DNA from: Nematostella vectensis
Lineage: Eukaryota; Cnidaria; Anthozoa; Actiniaria; Edwardsiidae
Length of the DNA stretch: 64,000 nucleotides
Assembly (NCBI RefSeq): GCF_932526225.1
Contig: NC_064036.1
Location: forward strand, 20,234,953 to 20,298,952
Direction of reading: 5' to 3'
The notes beneath the pieces were generated by a model. That model did no database searches. It worked only from the letters and a program-made list of their open reading frames with translations, and was not told where the DNA came from. Position numbers and translations under genes: made by a program. The first letter of the stretch is position 1. Every line of letters starts with the position of its first letter. Positions 1 to 10,000 of this stretch are shown piece by piece.

Positions 1-162
1 CAAACCGGATGTGCTGTAAATGATTCAAGAGGTATTCAGGTAAAGGATTCAAAACAGTGTCACAATAGCTGAGTTTTGATGTCACAAATCAAGAAATCTG
101 AATACAATTTGGTGGCAAAAAAGTCCTACCAATCATAACAATGTGTTATATTCACTTTTCAG
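1..162. other. window start, presumed intron
   Basis: I see no coding exon here. The stretch ends in a pyrimidine-rich acceptor (cacttttcag, ending at 162), so it is probably the tail of an intron of the reductase-like remnant that follows. Confidence 0.4.
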
Positions 163-2048
163 TCATGACTACTAGAGCATCTAAATGCATTGGGAAAGAG
201 TTTGCCTTTGAGGTATGTATTTTTTATTAAGAGAGCAAGTCTATACCTTGTCATATATATAGGAGCAAGACCTTGGGGGGAGGTTTTGAGCTATAGGAGG
301 TAAACAATTGTCTCACCTATCTGCACTACAGTGGGTTTACATTAGCATTCCCTATGCTGCACCTGAGCTAGTTCAGTTGTGATCAGCTGATGCTGAGGTT
401 TTTTATGTTTTAAATTTTTTTTTGACAAGTCTGGCCACAGTAAAGTATAAAACTTTAGTGGTTGATTCATCTCCTATAGTTTGGTAAACATGGAATGAAT
501 GTTATTTTGATGAGCGGAATTCTATCAAAACTGGAGACTGCTCCCAAAGAAATAGGTGTGTGGATTATTTTATTTTAAATCCTTCCTTCCTTCCGGCATA
601 CCTAATTGATAAAAATTGATAACCAAAAGGCCATTGATAAATTTGATTATAATTGATATCAATGTACTAAATGGTTTTCAATATTTATCAGCAAATGATG
701 TACTCTTATCTATGTGGGGTAGGTAATAGGTACTGTACTCTTATCTATGTGGGGTAGGTAATAGGTGATGTACTCTTATCTATGTGGGGTAGGTAATAGG
801 TGATGTACTCTTATCTATGTGGGGTAGGTAATAGGTACTGTACTCTCATCTATGTGGGGTAGGTAAGAGGTACTGTACTCTCATCTATGTGGGGTAGGTA
901 ATAGGTGCTGTACTCTTATCTATGTAGGGTAGGTAAGAGGTACTGTACTCTCATATATGTGGGGTAGGTAATAGGTACTGTACTCTTATCTATCTCTTAT
1001 CTATGTGGGGTAGGTAATAGGTGATGTACTCTTATCTATCTCTTATCTATCTGGGGTAGGTAATAGGTACTGTACTCTTATCTATGTGGGGTAGGTAATA
1101 GGTACTGTACTCTTATCTATGTGGGGTAGGTAATAGGTACTGTACTCTCATATATGTGGGGTAGGTAATAGGTACTGTACTCTTATCTATCTCTTATCTA
1201 TCTGGGGTAGGTAATAGGTGATGTACTCTTATCTATCTCTTATCTATGTGGGGTAGGTAATAGGTACTGTACTCTTATCTATCTCTTATCTATCTGGGGT
1301 AGGTAATAGGTGATGTACTCTTATCTATCTCTTATCTATCTGGGGTAGGTAATAGGTGATGTACTCTTATCTATGTTGGGTAGGTAATAGGTGATGTACT
1401 CTTATCTTTGTGGGGTAGGTAATAGGTACTGTACTCTCATATATGTGGGGTAGGTAATAGGTACTGTACGCTCATCTATGTGGGGTAGGTAATAGGTACT
1501 GTACTCTTATCTATCTCTTATCTATCTGGGGTAGGTAATAGGTGATGTACTCTTATCTATCTCTTATCTATCTGGGGTAGGTAATAGGTGATGTACTCTT
1601 ATCTATGTTGGGTAGGTAATAGGTGATGTACTCTTATCTTTGTGGGGTAGGTAATAGGTACTGTACGCTCATATATGTGGGGTAGGTAATAGGTACTGTA
1701 CGCTCATCTATGTGGGGTAGGTAATATAGGTACTGTACTCTTATCTATGTGGGGTAGGTAATAGGTACTGTACTCTCATCTATGTGGGGTAGGTAATAGG
1801 TACTGTACTCTCATATATGTGGGGTAGGTAATAGGTGATTTACTCTTATCTATGTGCAGGTAGGTATTTATTTTCTTATTCTTATTTTCCATTTTCCATT
1901 TTCATCTTATTGATTCTTTATTCAGTCACTCGGCCATGTTACGTCTGCGATGAATTACCACATCAAACCCACCCTCGCCATCTCCTCCCCTGAAACATAG
2001 GTCAGCCATGCTTTACCCACACTTGGGGTGCCAGATATCACGAGTTGA
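163..2048 (+). pseudogene. HSD17B12-like very-long-chain 3-oxoacyl-CoA reductase remnant
   Basis: Three islands look like exons of a short-chain dehydrogenase of the HSD17B12/KAR family, the ER enzyme reducing 3-ketoacyl-CoA in very-long-chain fatty acid elongation. Exon A (163-212) reads TTRASKCIGKEFAFE, corresponding to the cofactor motif TGxxxGIG. Its first Gly is Arg, and the Gly of the final GIG is Cys. Exon B (480-555) starts in phase 0 exactly where A ends and reads FGKHGMNVILMS then SKLE, the next strand and helix of the fold. Exon C (1926-2048) contains KPTLAISSPET, matching the family's C-terminal KPTLxxPSPETF segment, but an in-frame TAG (1998-2000) follows before VSHALPTLGV. The region that should encode the catalytic Tyr-xxx-Lys is missing, and a minisatellite occupies the gap. 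I infer a decayed gene or partial duplicate. The family match is from remembered motifs. Confidence 0.55.
697..1862. repeat. 35-bp minisatellite
   Basis: About 32 head-to-tail copies of a roughly 35-bp unit, recognisable by tctatgtggggtaggtaata. Several copies carry an extra tctatctcttatc insertion, giving mixed long and short units in a higher-order pattern. The array lies between reductase-like exons B and C, where the catalytic exons would be expected. Confidence 0.95.
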
Positions 2049-2371
2049 CTATCAGCCTGGTAGAATGGGTATGTTGCTAAAGTGTGTACGAAGATAATGT
2101 GGTAAGATTTGATATGGGTGTAATAAGAGATTTTTTCTGTCTATCTCCAGCTCCATCTGACTATTAAACAAGGCCGAATCAGTGATATTCGAGGCTGTAA
2201 TATCTCGTTTGATGATTAAAGGCTTGTAATAATTATTCCCGACTTATTATGTTTAGTTTGTGAGTGACGTCAATATCTCTATGTACCGCCCCTGCCTTAG
2301 CAACATTCTAACAAACACGGGCCCTTTCATCGCATGTCTTGGTGTAATTAAGAACTATCATTCTTGGAAAA
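2049..2371. other. intergenic stretch
   Basis: AT-rich sequence between the reductase remnant and the next reading frame. It presumably contains the promoter and 5' UTR of the gene starting at 2372. I see no clear TATA box or other motif. Confidence 0.3.
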
Positions 2372-3954
2372 ATGGAAAGCGCGCTGTACCGAAGGAGAGC
2401 AATGGCCAAAAACAGCAAAGAAATTACTTTGTTGCCGCCACTCCTGGCATCCTCCCCTACTCCACGGCCATGCCTTCCTCCCAGACAGACAAACGGTGAG
2501 CGAACCCACTCTCAAGGGTCAGTCATGTTCGGCCGTCAAGAGCGAACAAACTCCATGAACGCTGCCTCTGAGATACTCAGCAAGCAAGCGCCTGGTGTGT
2601 ACAGCTCCTGGTGGATGCCGCTTTCCCCTCTCAGCTCCGTCACACCGAAGAAAGATTGCCTGTTTGATTTCACTCCACCTGGTTCCCCTGTCTCTAAACA
2701 TCTCGATGGTCAGGGATCACCCGTTCTTCGCTTACCCAGCGTCGATGGGCGATCATTGGGTGGTGTGTTCCACGGCCCTTCGCAAGCTGAACGCCGGCCA
2801 GAAAGGTGTAGCTCCGCTCCGCCGCAAAGTCTAGCACCGACAAATCAATTCCCAGGCCCATTTCTACCGCCGGTACCAAAAGGACCTATATCCCTTTTAA
2901 GCGGATTTAACTTCGAGGCACCGGCGTTCTCGCCACTCATGAAAAGCGAAGATGCGTCGAGTTGGTCGAGTCCTCATGTCCTCACAGCCAGAAAGACCTG
3001 GACGAGAGGATGAGTTATCAGCGCTTTTCTTTGACGACGAACCGGAGATTTTTGCGCCTGATGTCAATGAACCAGAAGAGAAATCTTGCAATGCACACTT
3101 GAATACGACTAGTAAACCGTTTAAAGGTAAGTTCTTACGGTACTAATGTTTCGAAATAGAAAATAGGGAAGAGCACGTTTTTAGGTAAACAGAGATTTAG
3201 GCGAAACACACAATACACAGAGTAAGGCAGCCAGAAATCCCTGTAAGCTGTCTTAAGCATGCCGCGGTAAACACAGAATAATTTATGTTGCTCAGTGGCT
3301 ATTGGCTATACTACTTCTTGTGTCAGCGATTCTTGATTTTTTCTTATCCCACTTAAAATCATGATTTTTATCAACTTGAAGCACACACCGTCATGTTTAA
3401 GAAATATGTCGAGGCGCAATTTGTACAATTTCTCCTTTTTTATTCTCATTCCTACCTTTCGAAATTCACAATCATTTCTTTGCAAGTTAAGATTTCTTAA
3501 CTTGCAAGGTTTGAATTCTTGATTATTGCTGAGAATAAAAAATTAAAAGATATTAATACGCCAATGTAGGCGAATTACAAGCATTTTAGATTTTCCGGTA
3601 CGCATCCTATTTTACGGTCAAGCACTTGCAAGACAACAATGCACAATTAAAGTCTGATACTTCATTGACGATATCTCCTTTGGTGCTTGGGTGGAAATGC
3701 ATGCTCTGTGTGGCTATTGTGCGAGGGGCGAAAGCGGTGGCATGGCTGACGTTCTTCAATGCTATTTTGTTGTGTTAGGCCCAGAAGGTCTCCTGCATCG
3801 GGCAAAGCTTAGAAACAAACTCAGGCACCATAGCGACAGTACTGCACAGAGGAAGAAAGGAACAAAATCACACAGAAAGAATCAAACGCACAAGGCACGA
3901 TTGACGAACGACGCCTATGTAAAACCCAAAAGAAACGATCGCGGACCGAGGTAG
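2372..3954 (+). CDS. unrecognised two-exon Ser/Pro-rich protein with a frame change
   Basis: I do not recognise this protein. Exon 1 opens at ATG 2372 and runs to TGA 3011-3013. It is rich in Ser and Pro, with many SP pairs (PLSPLSS, TPPGSPVS, FSPLMKSE), suggesting a disordered, possibly phosphorylated region. From about 2943 the +1 frame takes over with coding-like acidic text (ALFFDDEPEIFAPDVNEPEE) and runs to a good donor (AAAG|gtaagt, exon end 3126, phase 1). It joins in phase to an acceptor at 3777-3778 (tgtgttag). Exon 2 (3779-3954) encodes a short, very basic tail (RAKLRNKLRHH, GTKSHRKNQTHK) and ends at TAG. The frame change between about 2943 and 3010 could be an assembly indel, a disabling mutation or frameshifting. 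AATAAA at 4184-4189 may be the poly(A) signal. Confidence 0.5.
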
Positions 3955-4205
3955 GCCTGGCGGGAACCGCTAAGCACACCGGACGGGAATCGACCCACTC
4001 CGGACGTGAATCAACTCACACCGGACGAGAGCTGAAGCTTAACGAGAGAACCAAAGCAGGCCGGATGGCAGATAATGTAAGCGCAGCGGGAACAGTGGCA
4101 CACCGCGCTGGTACCGAAGCTCACCAGATGGTTGATGAAGAACCGTAGTACACCGATCGGGAACCGAAGATCACGGTACGGGAAATAAAAGCACACCGAA
4201 CAATA
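3955..4205. repeat. degenerate ~22-30 bp tandem repeat
   Basis: About ten diverged units recognisable by cacaccggacgggaatc and relatives (actccggacgtgaatc, caccggacgagagc, caccgatcgggaacc). The array begins right after the stop codon of the preceding gene, so it would lie in its 3' UTR. Confidence 0.6.
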
Positions 4206-5130
4206 GTGACGTGATCGGCTACTGGTTTAACGGTAACTGGTTGGCTGCGGGAGGTACCTTATTCCACTTTTAAGGTTTAAAGAGAGCACGTAACAAAATC
4301 AAAATTAAAATTTCTGTATCGAAAGTTTTTGGACTTCTTAATTTTCGCGTTTCCTGCTTACTTGATGTTTTATTTCTAAGTGTATTCTATGTAACTGAGA
4401 GGCCAGCAGTTGGATCCCGATAAAGTAAAATCCCGCGTAGAAAAACATTTGATAAAAAGAGGAGCACATGAAAACAAATGTATTTTGTATGTGACCTCCT
4501 TCCTTGAACAGCATGGTTTGGTATACATACCTTGATGTTACAGGTGGCCCATGGGGTTCGGGAAAATTGGGGTCTAACCCTACACGATGCCTGAAATTTT
4601 GGCAATGTCTTATTATATCTCTATTTTTAAGATTCCTATAACCATATTTTAACGTTAAAATGTAAAAAAAGTCTAGCTAAGCTCAACAATACACCGTCAT
4701 CAGGTGCGTGCACAGGAATTAAGCATGCGCATGTACCATATGGATAATTACCTACGCTTGGTTGCCTTGGGGGGAGTGGTAGGGGGGTACCCTTTATATG
4801 TACCTGGTAATGGTTCTCTTTGTCGGTTTAGTGGCTGATAATTCCTAACGTTTTAGGCCGAAAGGTACGATGAGTATACTGTACCAAAACTGTACTTGTA
4901 TGTATATGCAGTATCTGGAGATAAAGGAAATCAAGACACTCATCGACTTCATTCTTAGTTTTGTAAGCGAGGAGTTGTCCTAAATCTTGTGACTTTGGGG
5001 ACAGACCCCCGGTCCTCTCGGTGGCTACTGGGAAGAGTTCTCACCCCCCCCCTCCCCCCTTCCGAAAGCTACGCACGCGCAAGCTATTTTATCAACTTAT
5101 GTCACATTGCTGATTTATGACCATTTTGTT
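4206..5130. other. intergenic, no gene seen
   Basis: I see no convincing exon or structured repeat. There is a C-rich run at 5043-5058. Confidence 0.4.
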
Positions 5131-5187
5131 CCCAGAGCCCACGTCCTTTGCGTACCTTAACCTGGGGCCTGGGAACGAGATTGATTA
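5131..5187. mobile_element. decayed hairpin element copy
   Basis: The arms gttcccagagcccacgt and cctgggaacgagattg are inverted relative to each other and match the ends of the better preserved hairpin at 61898-61987. This looks like a partly deleted member of the same foldback or MITE family. Confidence 0.5.
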
Positions 5188-5202
5188 TAATCAACCTCTT
5201 TA

Positions 5203-5448
5203 AAAGGGGCAGCGTCATGGTACTGCGCATGTCTGGAGACAGTGTTTATTGTTGGCTTTTTATTGTCTACAAACAGTTGAACTTTAAGCTGTCAATGCCT
5301 TGCTAAAATAAGATGCTATATTTTATTGAAAACTATGTTTATTGACAGTTTATGGTACCAAAGGCTCATAATATTAAAATTTGACTTAAATTCATTTGGT
5401 CGGGGCCGGAGAGCTATTGCTAAGCTATTACCATGACACTGCCCCTTT
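5203..5448. mobile_element. 246-bp MITE-like TIR element
   Basis: The ends 5203-5222 (aaaggggcagcgtcatggta) and 5429-5448 are inverted repeats matching at 19 of 20 bases. There is no coding capacity between them, as in a non-autonomous DNA transposon. I found no clear target-site duplication. Confidence 0.6.
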
Positions 5449-5760
5449 AAAGAAGGCGCCTGGATTGCAAACAACCTATTTTTGTAGCATTTTTGTGGTT
5501 AAGTGTTATGGTCTCGATGTCTTAAGGAAATAAATCACAAAACGAGAACTAGCGAGCACTGAAATGAGGAAAGAGAGTCTGCATTTTGTTTTTCAAGCCT
5601 TTTAACTAAACATTTATTCCCATACCTGCTAGCTACATCCCAGTCAGTAACTTAAATCCCAGTCAGTTCGCTGGCTTAAAAATTATAATAAGGGCAAAAC
5701 ACCTTGAGTTAACATCGTACAAAACCAGAGGTACAAAACAGTAGATTATATATGAGAGGT

Positions 5761-6181
5761 AGCGATGGGTAAATCCGAGACTTGCCGAGACCCGTGTTTC
5801 AGAGTCCGAGACTTTTGTCAAATTTCGGAATCCGAGCCCGAGCTTTTGTTTTCGGATAAATTGCTCGGGGTATGTCATAAACACCAGTTGAAAAAAGAAT
5901 AAGCAGAGTTACAATACCATCTTGCTACAGTAGCTAAAGCTTCTGTTAATAGCGGAAAGACTCAAGAATCGAGACTCGAAAAAATGGGGAAACCTGTAGC
6001 ATGGTAACAACATAAAACAAATCGCGTTTTAAAAAAGACCGCGTTTGAAAATTCGAGACTTCGAGACCGTGGTAAAAAAAAAAAAACACGCCGAGGCTTC
6101 GAGACTTGCGTACAAACGCCAAGATTCCGAGACTTTGCGGATTATTTGCGGGACTTTCGAAATTTCGAGGTACCCATCGCT
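5761..6181. mobile_element. 421-bp TIR element rich in cgagactt motifs
   Basis: The perfect 11-bp terminal inverted repeat agcgatgggta (5761-5771 and 6171-6181) encloses sequence with many short direct copies of cgagactt and ccgagac. Short frames inside look accidental. It is probably a non-autonomous DNA transposon. Confidence 0.5.
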
Positions 6182-6186
6182 CCCCC

Positions 6187-7029
6187 TATTATGGAAAAAA
6201 GTCTTTGCCAGGAGTAAAAGTGTGGTCGTTGTTGTATCCCTGCTATTAAGACATACGCCTGTTTACCTAGCCTTGACTTATTAGTTATATTGTGGCAGTA
6301 TTAGCACCACCCCTTCTTACGACTTAACGCGCACTCTACGGCCCGCTAAAAAATCCATCTAAAGCAATTTTTGACCAGCAACAAAATCACGACTCCATGA
6401 CAATAAGGTGAAAGGCATTGACCAGATGGTGTGTGCCACCTTGCTTTAGGTTCAATTCACTTATTCATGGCCACCCGCAGAGGGAAAGTCTCTGGATGTC
6501 AACCTGCACTTGAGTCCCCTAATAATGGCCGTCTACTGGCGATAGATATAGAAACAGCTTTAAACCCTTTGGTTTGAAAGGAGGTCACGCAGTCGGTTTA
6601 TCGGCACTCAAGCGATGCACGACTTAACAAAGGCTGTTAACTTTCAAAGGAAACCATTCTCATAAGCCGGGACGGTTTTCTGATTGGTCGAGCATTCATA
6701 ACAGGTCTTTTCTCCCGGCGTGCGAGTATTGTTAAGGTGTCACACTCCGCAGAGTTTGGCGCTCGGGAAGAATTTGAATTTTAACGGATAACATGCAGGT
6801 GAAGTTTTTGTAACTCAACAAAACTGAGTGATTACAAACGTGTTTACTTTTGTAGCTTCACTATCAAGCTACGCTACACCAATACGAAATAATCGGTCGA
6901 ATCTTCGCAAATATGTACTCCTAACAACTTGCGCGGGACACTTTTAAGAGATAAAAAATCAGACTAGCCTACTGTTAATCTAGTTATCTTGAAAACTAGT
7001 GATCGGTGGATTGGGCTTTTTATTGCGCT
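6187..7029 (+). promoter_or_regulatory. presumed promoter region of the rootletin-like gene
   Basis: No exon is evident. An inverted CCAAT box (ctgattggtc, near 6683-6692) lies about 340 bp upstream of the first ATG. No TATA box is obvious. The assignment rests on position only. Confidence 0.3.
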
Positions 7030-10000
7030 ATGGAGCAGAATAGTGACGAAGGATTTGGAGTGTCACCGACGACGCTTGTGTCTTCGCAACCTGTTGTGAC
7101 AGACTCGACGATTAACGAAGAACTCGAAAGACTTCGCCGAGAAAACGACGGGATCAAGGTATGAGTTCTTAACGTTAACTAGTTCGTTAACTCCCTAGTT
7201 TGCCAAAAACACCTTGAACAATGCTTGATAAGTTGAAATAAGCTAGTGGGACGTTATTCCTACACGGTTCAATTCTCTAGATGTGTTACACCTCTTGACC
7301 TGTTATTACAATTTTACAGTTCATCCGTGAACCGTTACAATCACTATAGACAGGCAAAAAGACGCGAGTGTCAATTTTTGAACGCGAGTGCGTAGGCGCT
7401 TAAAACGTTAACACACTTTTGCTATACCAAATTGCTAAAGCAAACACATTTAATCCATTTCGCAAAGCTATCACCTCGTTAGTTTCAAGTACGATCTTTT
7501 AATGGGACAATAGTTGTGGTTGAAATGGTTTTATCGGCAGTGAGTACGAGTTCGACCCTTGACGAAAACAATGAGTAATTCAGTCATACAAGTCACAGCT
7601 GTTTTACGTTCAACAATGGCGTAATTTCAAATTCAAACATTCATTGTTTTACATGTTATATTGCTGAACTGATTTCCTGATTTTTTTCAGTGTTTCTTAA
7701 TTCAGTTATCGGTCCTTTTTTTCTGTTCCCTACAATTTTATCAATTTACTACCTAAAGTTTTCCAAACGAAAGTTTTCCTTGCAAAACTTGTGCCCGTAG
7801 GCCAGTAGGCAACTAAATACACTTTGCTGCTTTGTTTATTTTCAGGCAATATATATGTTAGTCAGGAAGAAACATTGATTAACGTCGGCATAGGATGCCG
7901 TCTTTTTATTGTCATTTCCAAATAAAACACTTACTTTCAACAGCGACTTTAAGTTTAGAGTTATACACACTATTGGCTGGGCTTTATCTACTTTTTCGCG
8001 TTTTCATTGGGCGCGCAATCTATGTTAATTTCTGTCAATATGCCACTTATACTTCTTAAGAAAATGCTAATCATATTTGGCACCCGACTGCTCCAGGCAA
8101 ATTTGCAATAAAATTCAAAATTAAAGTTCAAAATCACTTTTCTCGGTGCCCCTTTGATTGGCGATGATGCGCCAATGATGCGGGTTTGTCAAGATTGATT
8201 GATTAATACCGTTAAGGTATTCATGGTGTGATAAAGCTAAGGAAATAGTAGCCGTGAAAGGGAAACAAGTACACTTGAAACTAGATAAATATGTGGTGTG
8301 CATAAAATCATTACAAGTTTTGCAACGTCGATCTTTGCGGTAGACTCATGCGGCTTTATCGCCGAGTACTCTCAGTGCTCGATATCGCTGTACGGTAATT
8401 TTGGGCGCGAAAAAAAGGAAGGCAGAGCCAGACAACTGAAGTTTGCCGCAACGATGAACGAAGTATCAGAATTGGTATACTGACAGAAGCAGTAACAGCA
8501 TTCTTATTTTTCTTATTATGAGGAACAGAAGACACGCGCAGACAAAATTTTTGGGAAAATGTATCTTTATAGTTTCTGTCACAGCGAAGACCACCTCCCC
8601 CCAAACCTACAACCACCCTCCCCCCCCCCCCCCCCCCAAAGTGTTCCCAAGTGTCTAGCGTCCAAAATACTTAACACTGTGGACACGGTGGTTGTTGCGT
8701 CACACTATTCAATTCATGAGAGTTTTCTTCTTTCATATCAAGTATAGGTATGCTGTAAACTGTCTTGACTTTTATTGCTCAAGCAAACACAACTCAGACA
8801 ACGTGCAATTTATTAATTGAAAACTGGCGGCCATCATGTTTTCTCAGTCCAGTTTCTAAGGACGCTTCGAATATTCCTTATTACTTGATAAAATACAACT
8901 GAAGCGTGTTTCAGAAAGCTTTTATGTAAAATCTTTGGTAAAATTGTTGTAGACATGTATAAGCAGTGCTAAACGTGACCTCTGACTCAATGCCTCGTGA
9001 AATTGATCTCCTCATAGAAAACGGACGCCAAGCGAAAGTATCAAAATACAGTTGTACACTGACTACAAGCAAACGTCTAAAAGTTAGAAGGAGTTTATGA
9101 AGTCAAGCGCGCGCTTGAAATCGAGTCTGGTTTTTACATAGAGCTAGTGTGTGATGTTATCTCGCGGAAAGCGGCGAAGCCTTCAGGTTAGGAAATGATG
9201 GTAGTCTCAAGTGAGTTGAAAGCTAAAGTTAGTTATTGCGTTTATTCATGACGGGGTCACGAAAGAATTCGTCTGTTTAAAAGTTAACCGTTTAAATATA
9301 CCATATTTTTTCCATGGGCTTTGACCAGGATTTTGCTCTAAGGAGATAATTATCTGAAAGACAAACTGAGGATCGGAAATCACTTATAAGTGTGGCTTAT
9401 TCATGAGATGATTACTATTGCTGGTGACGAGAAAGGTCTTAAAGTTCGTTATTCGGGTTCATTCAAAACATCTGAAGCCTTGGCGCGCTACTCTTGGGAA
9501 AAAGAAGATCGCAAAGAGTGCCTTTGTTTTCTTGATTTCTCTTTTATTGTGGTACGGGAATTCATTATGTACAGAGCTTGCTTTATACTGCAGAAAAACA
9601 TACATTGATTTTCATTTTTTTTTTTAAATTTATTTATCTGCATTAATTGGTATTGGTAGTCTACTGAACTCTTTGCCTAGCATCTTGGATCAGCTTTTAT
9701 ATGTTTTATTGTTTCTCGACAAGTAGAATCTGTTTTCTCGCAGCACGCACGCGGGAATTTCCAGCATGTTGTCATGGAAACGGTGCACGTGCTAGCTACC
9801 AAATGTGAAATCTGGAATCTGCTGCAAATGATCCAAAATTCGTTCTCTCTCACAGGATGAGCTGGATATGATTAAAAGCCAGTTGGGGCAAACACAACTT
9901 GGTCGCAGCAACAGTCAATTGAACCTCAGCCACCTTGAGCACTCCACGTAAGTAACAGACCTCAGCCACCTTGAGTACTCCACGTAAGTAACAGACCTCA

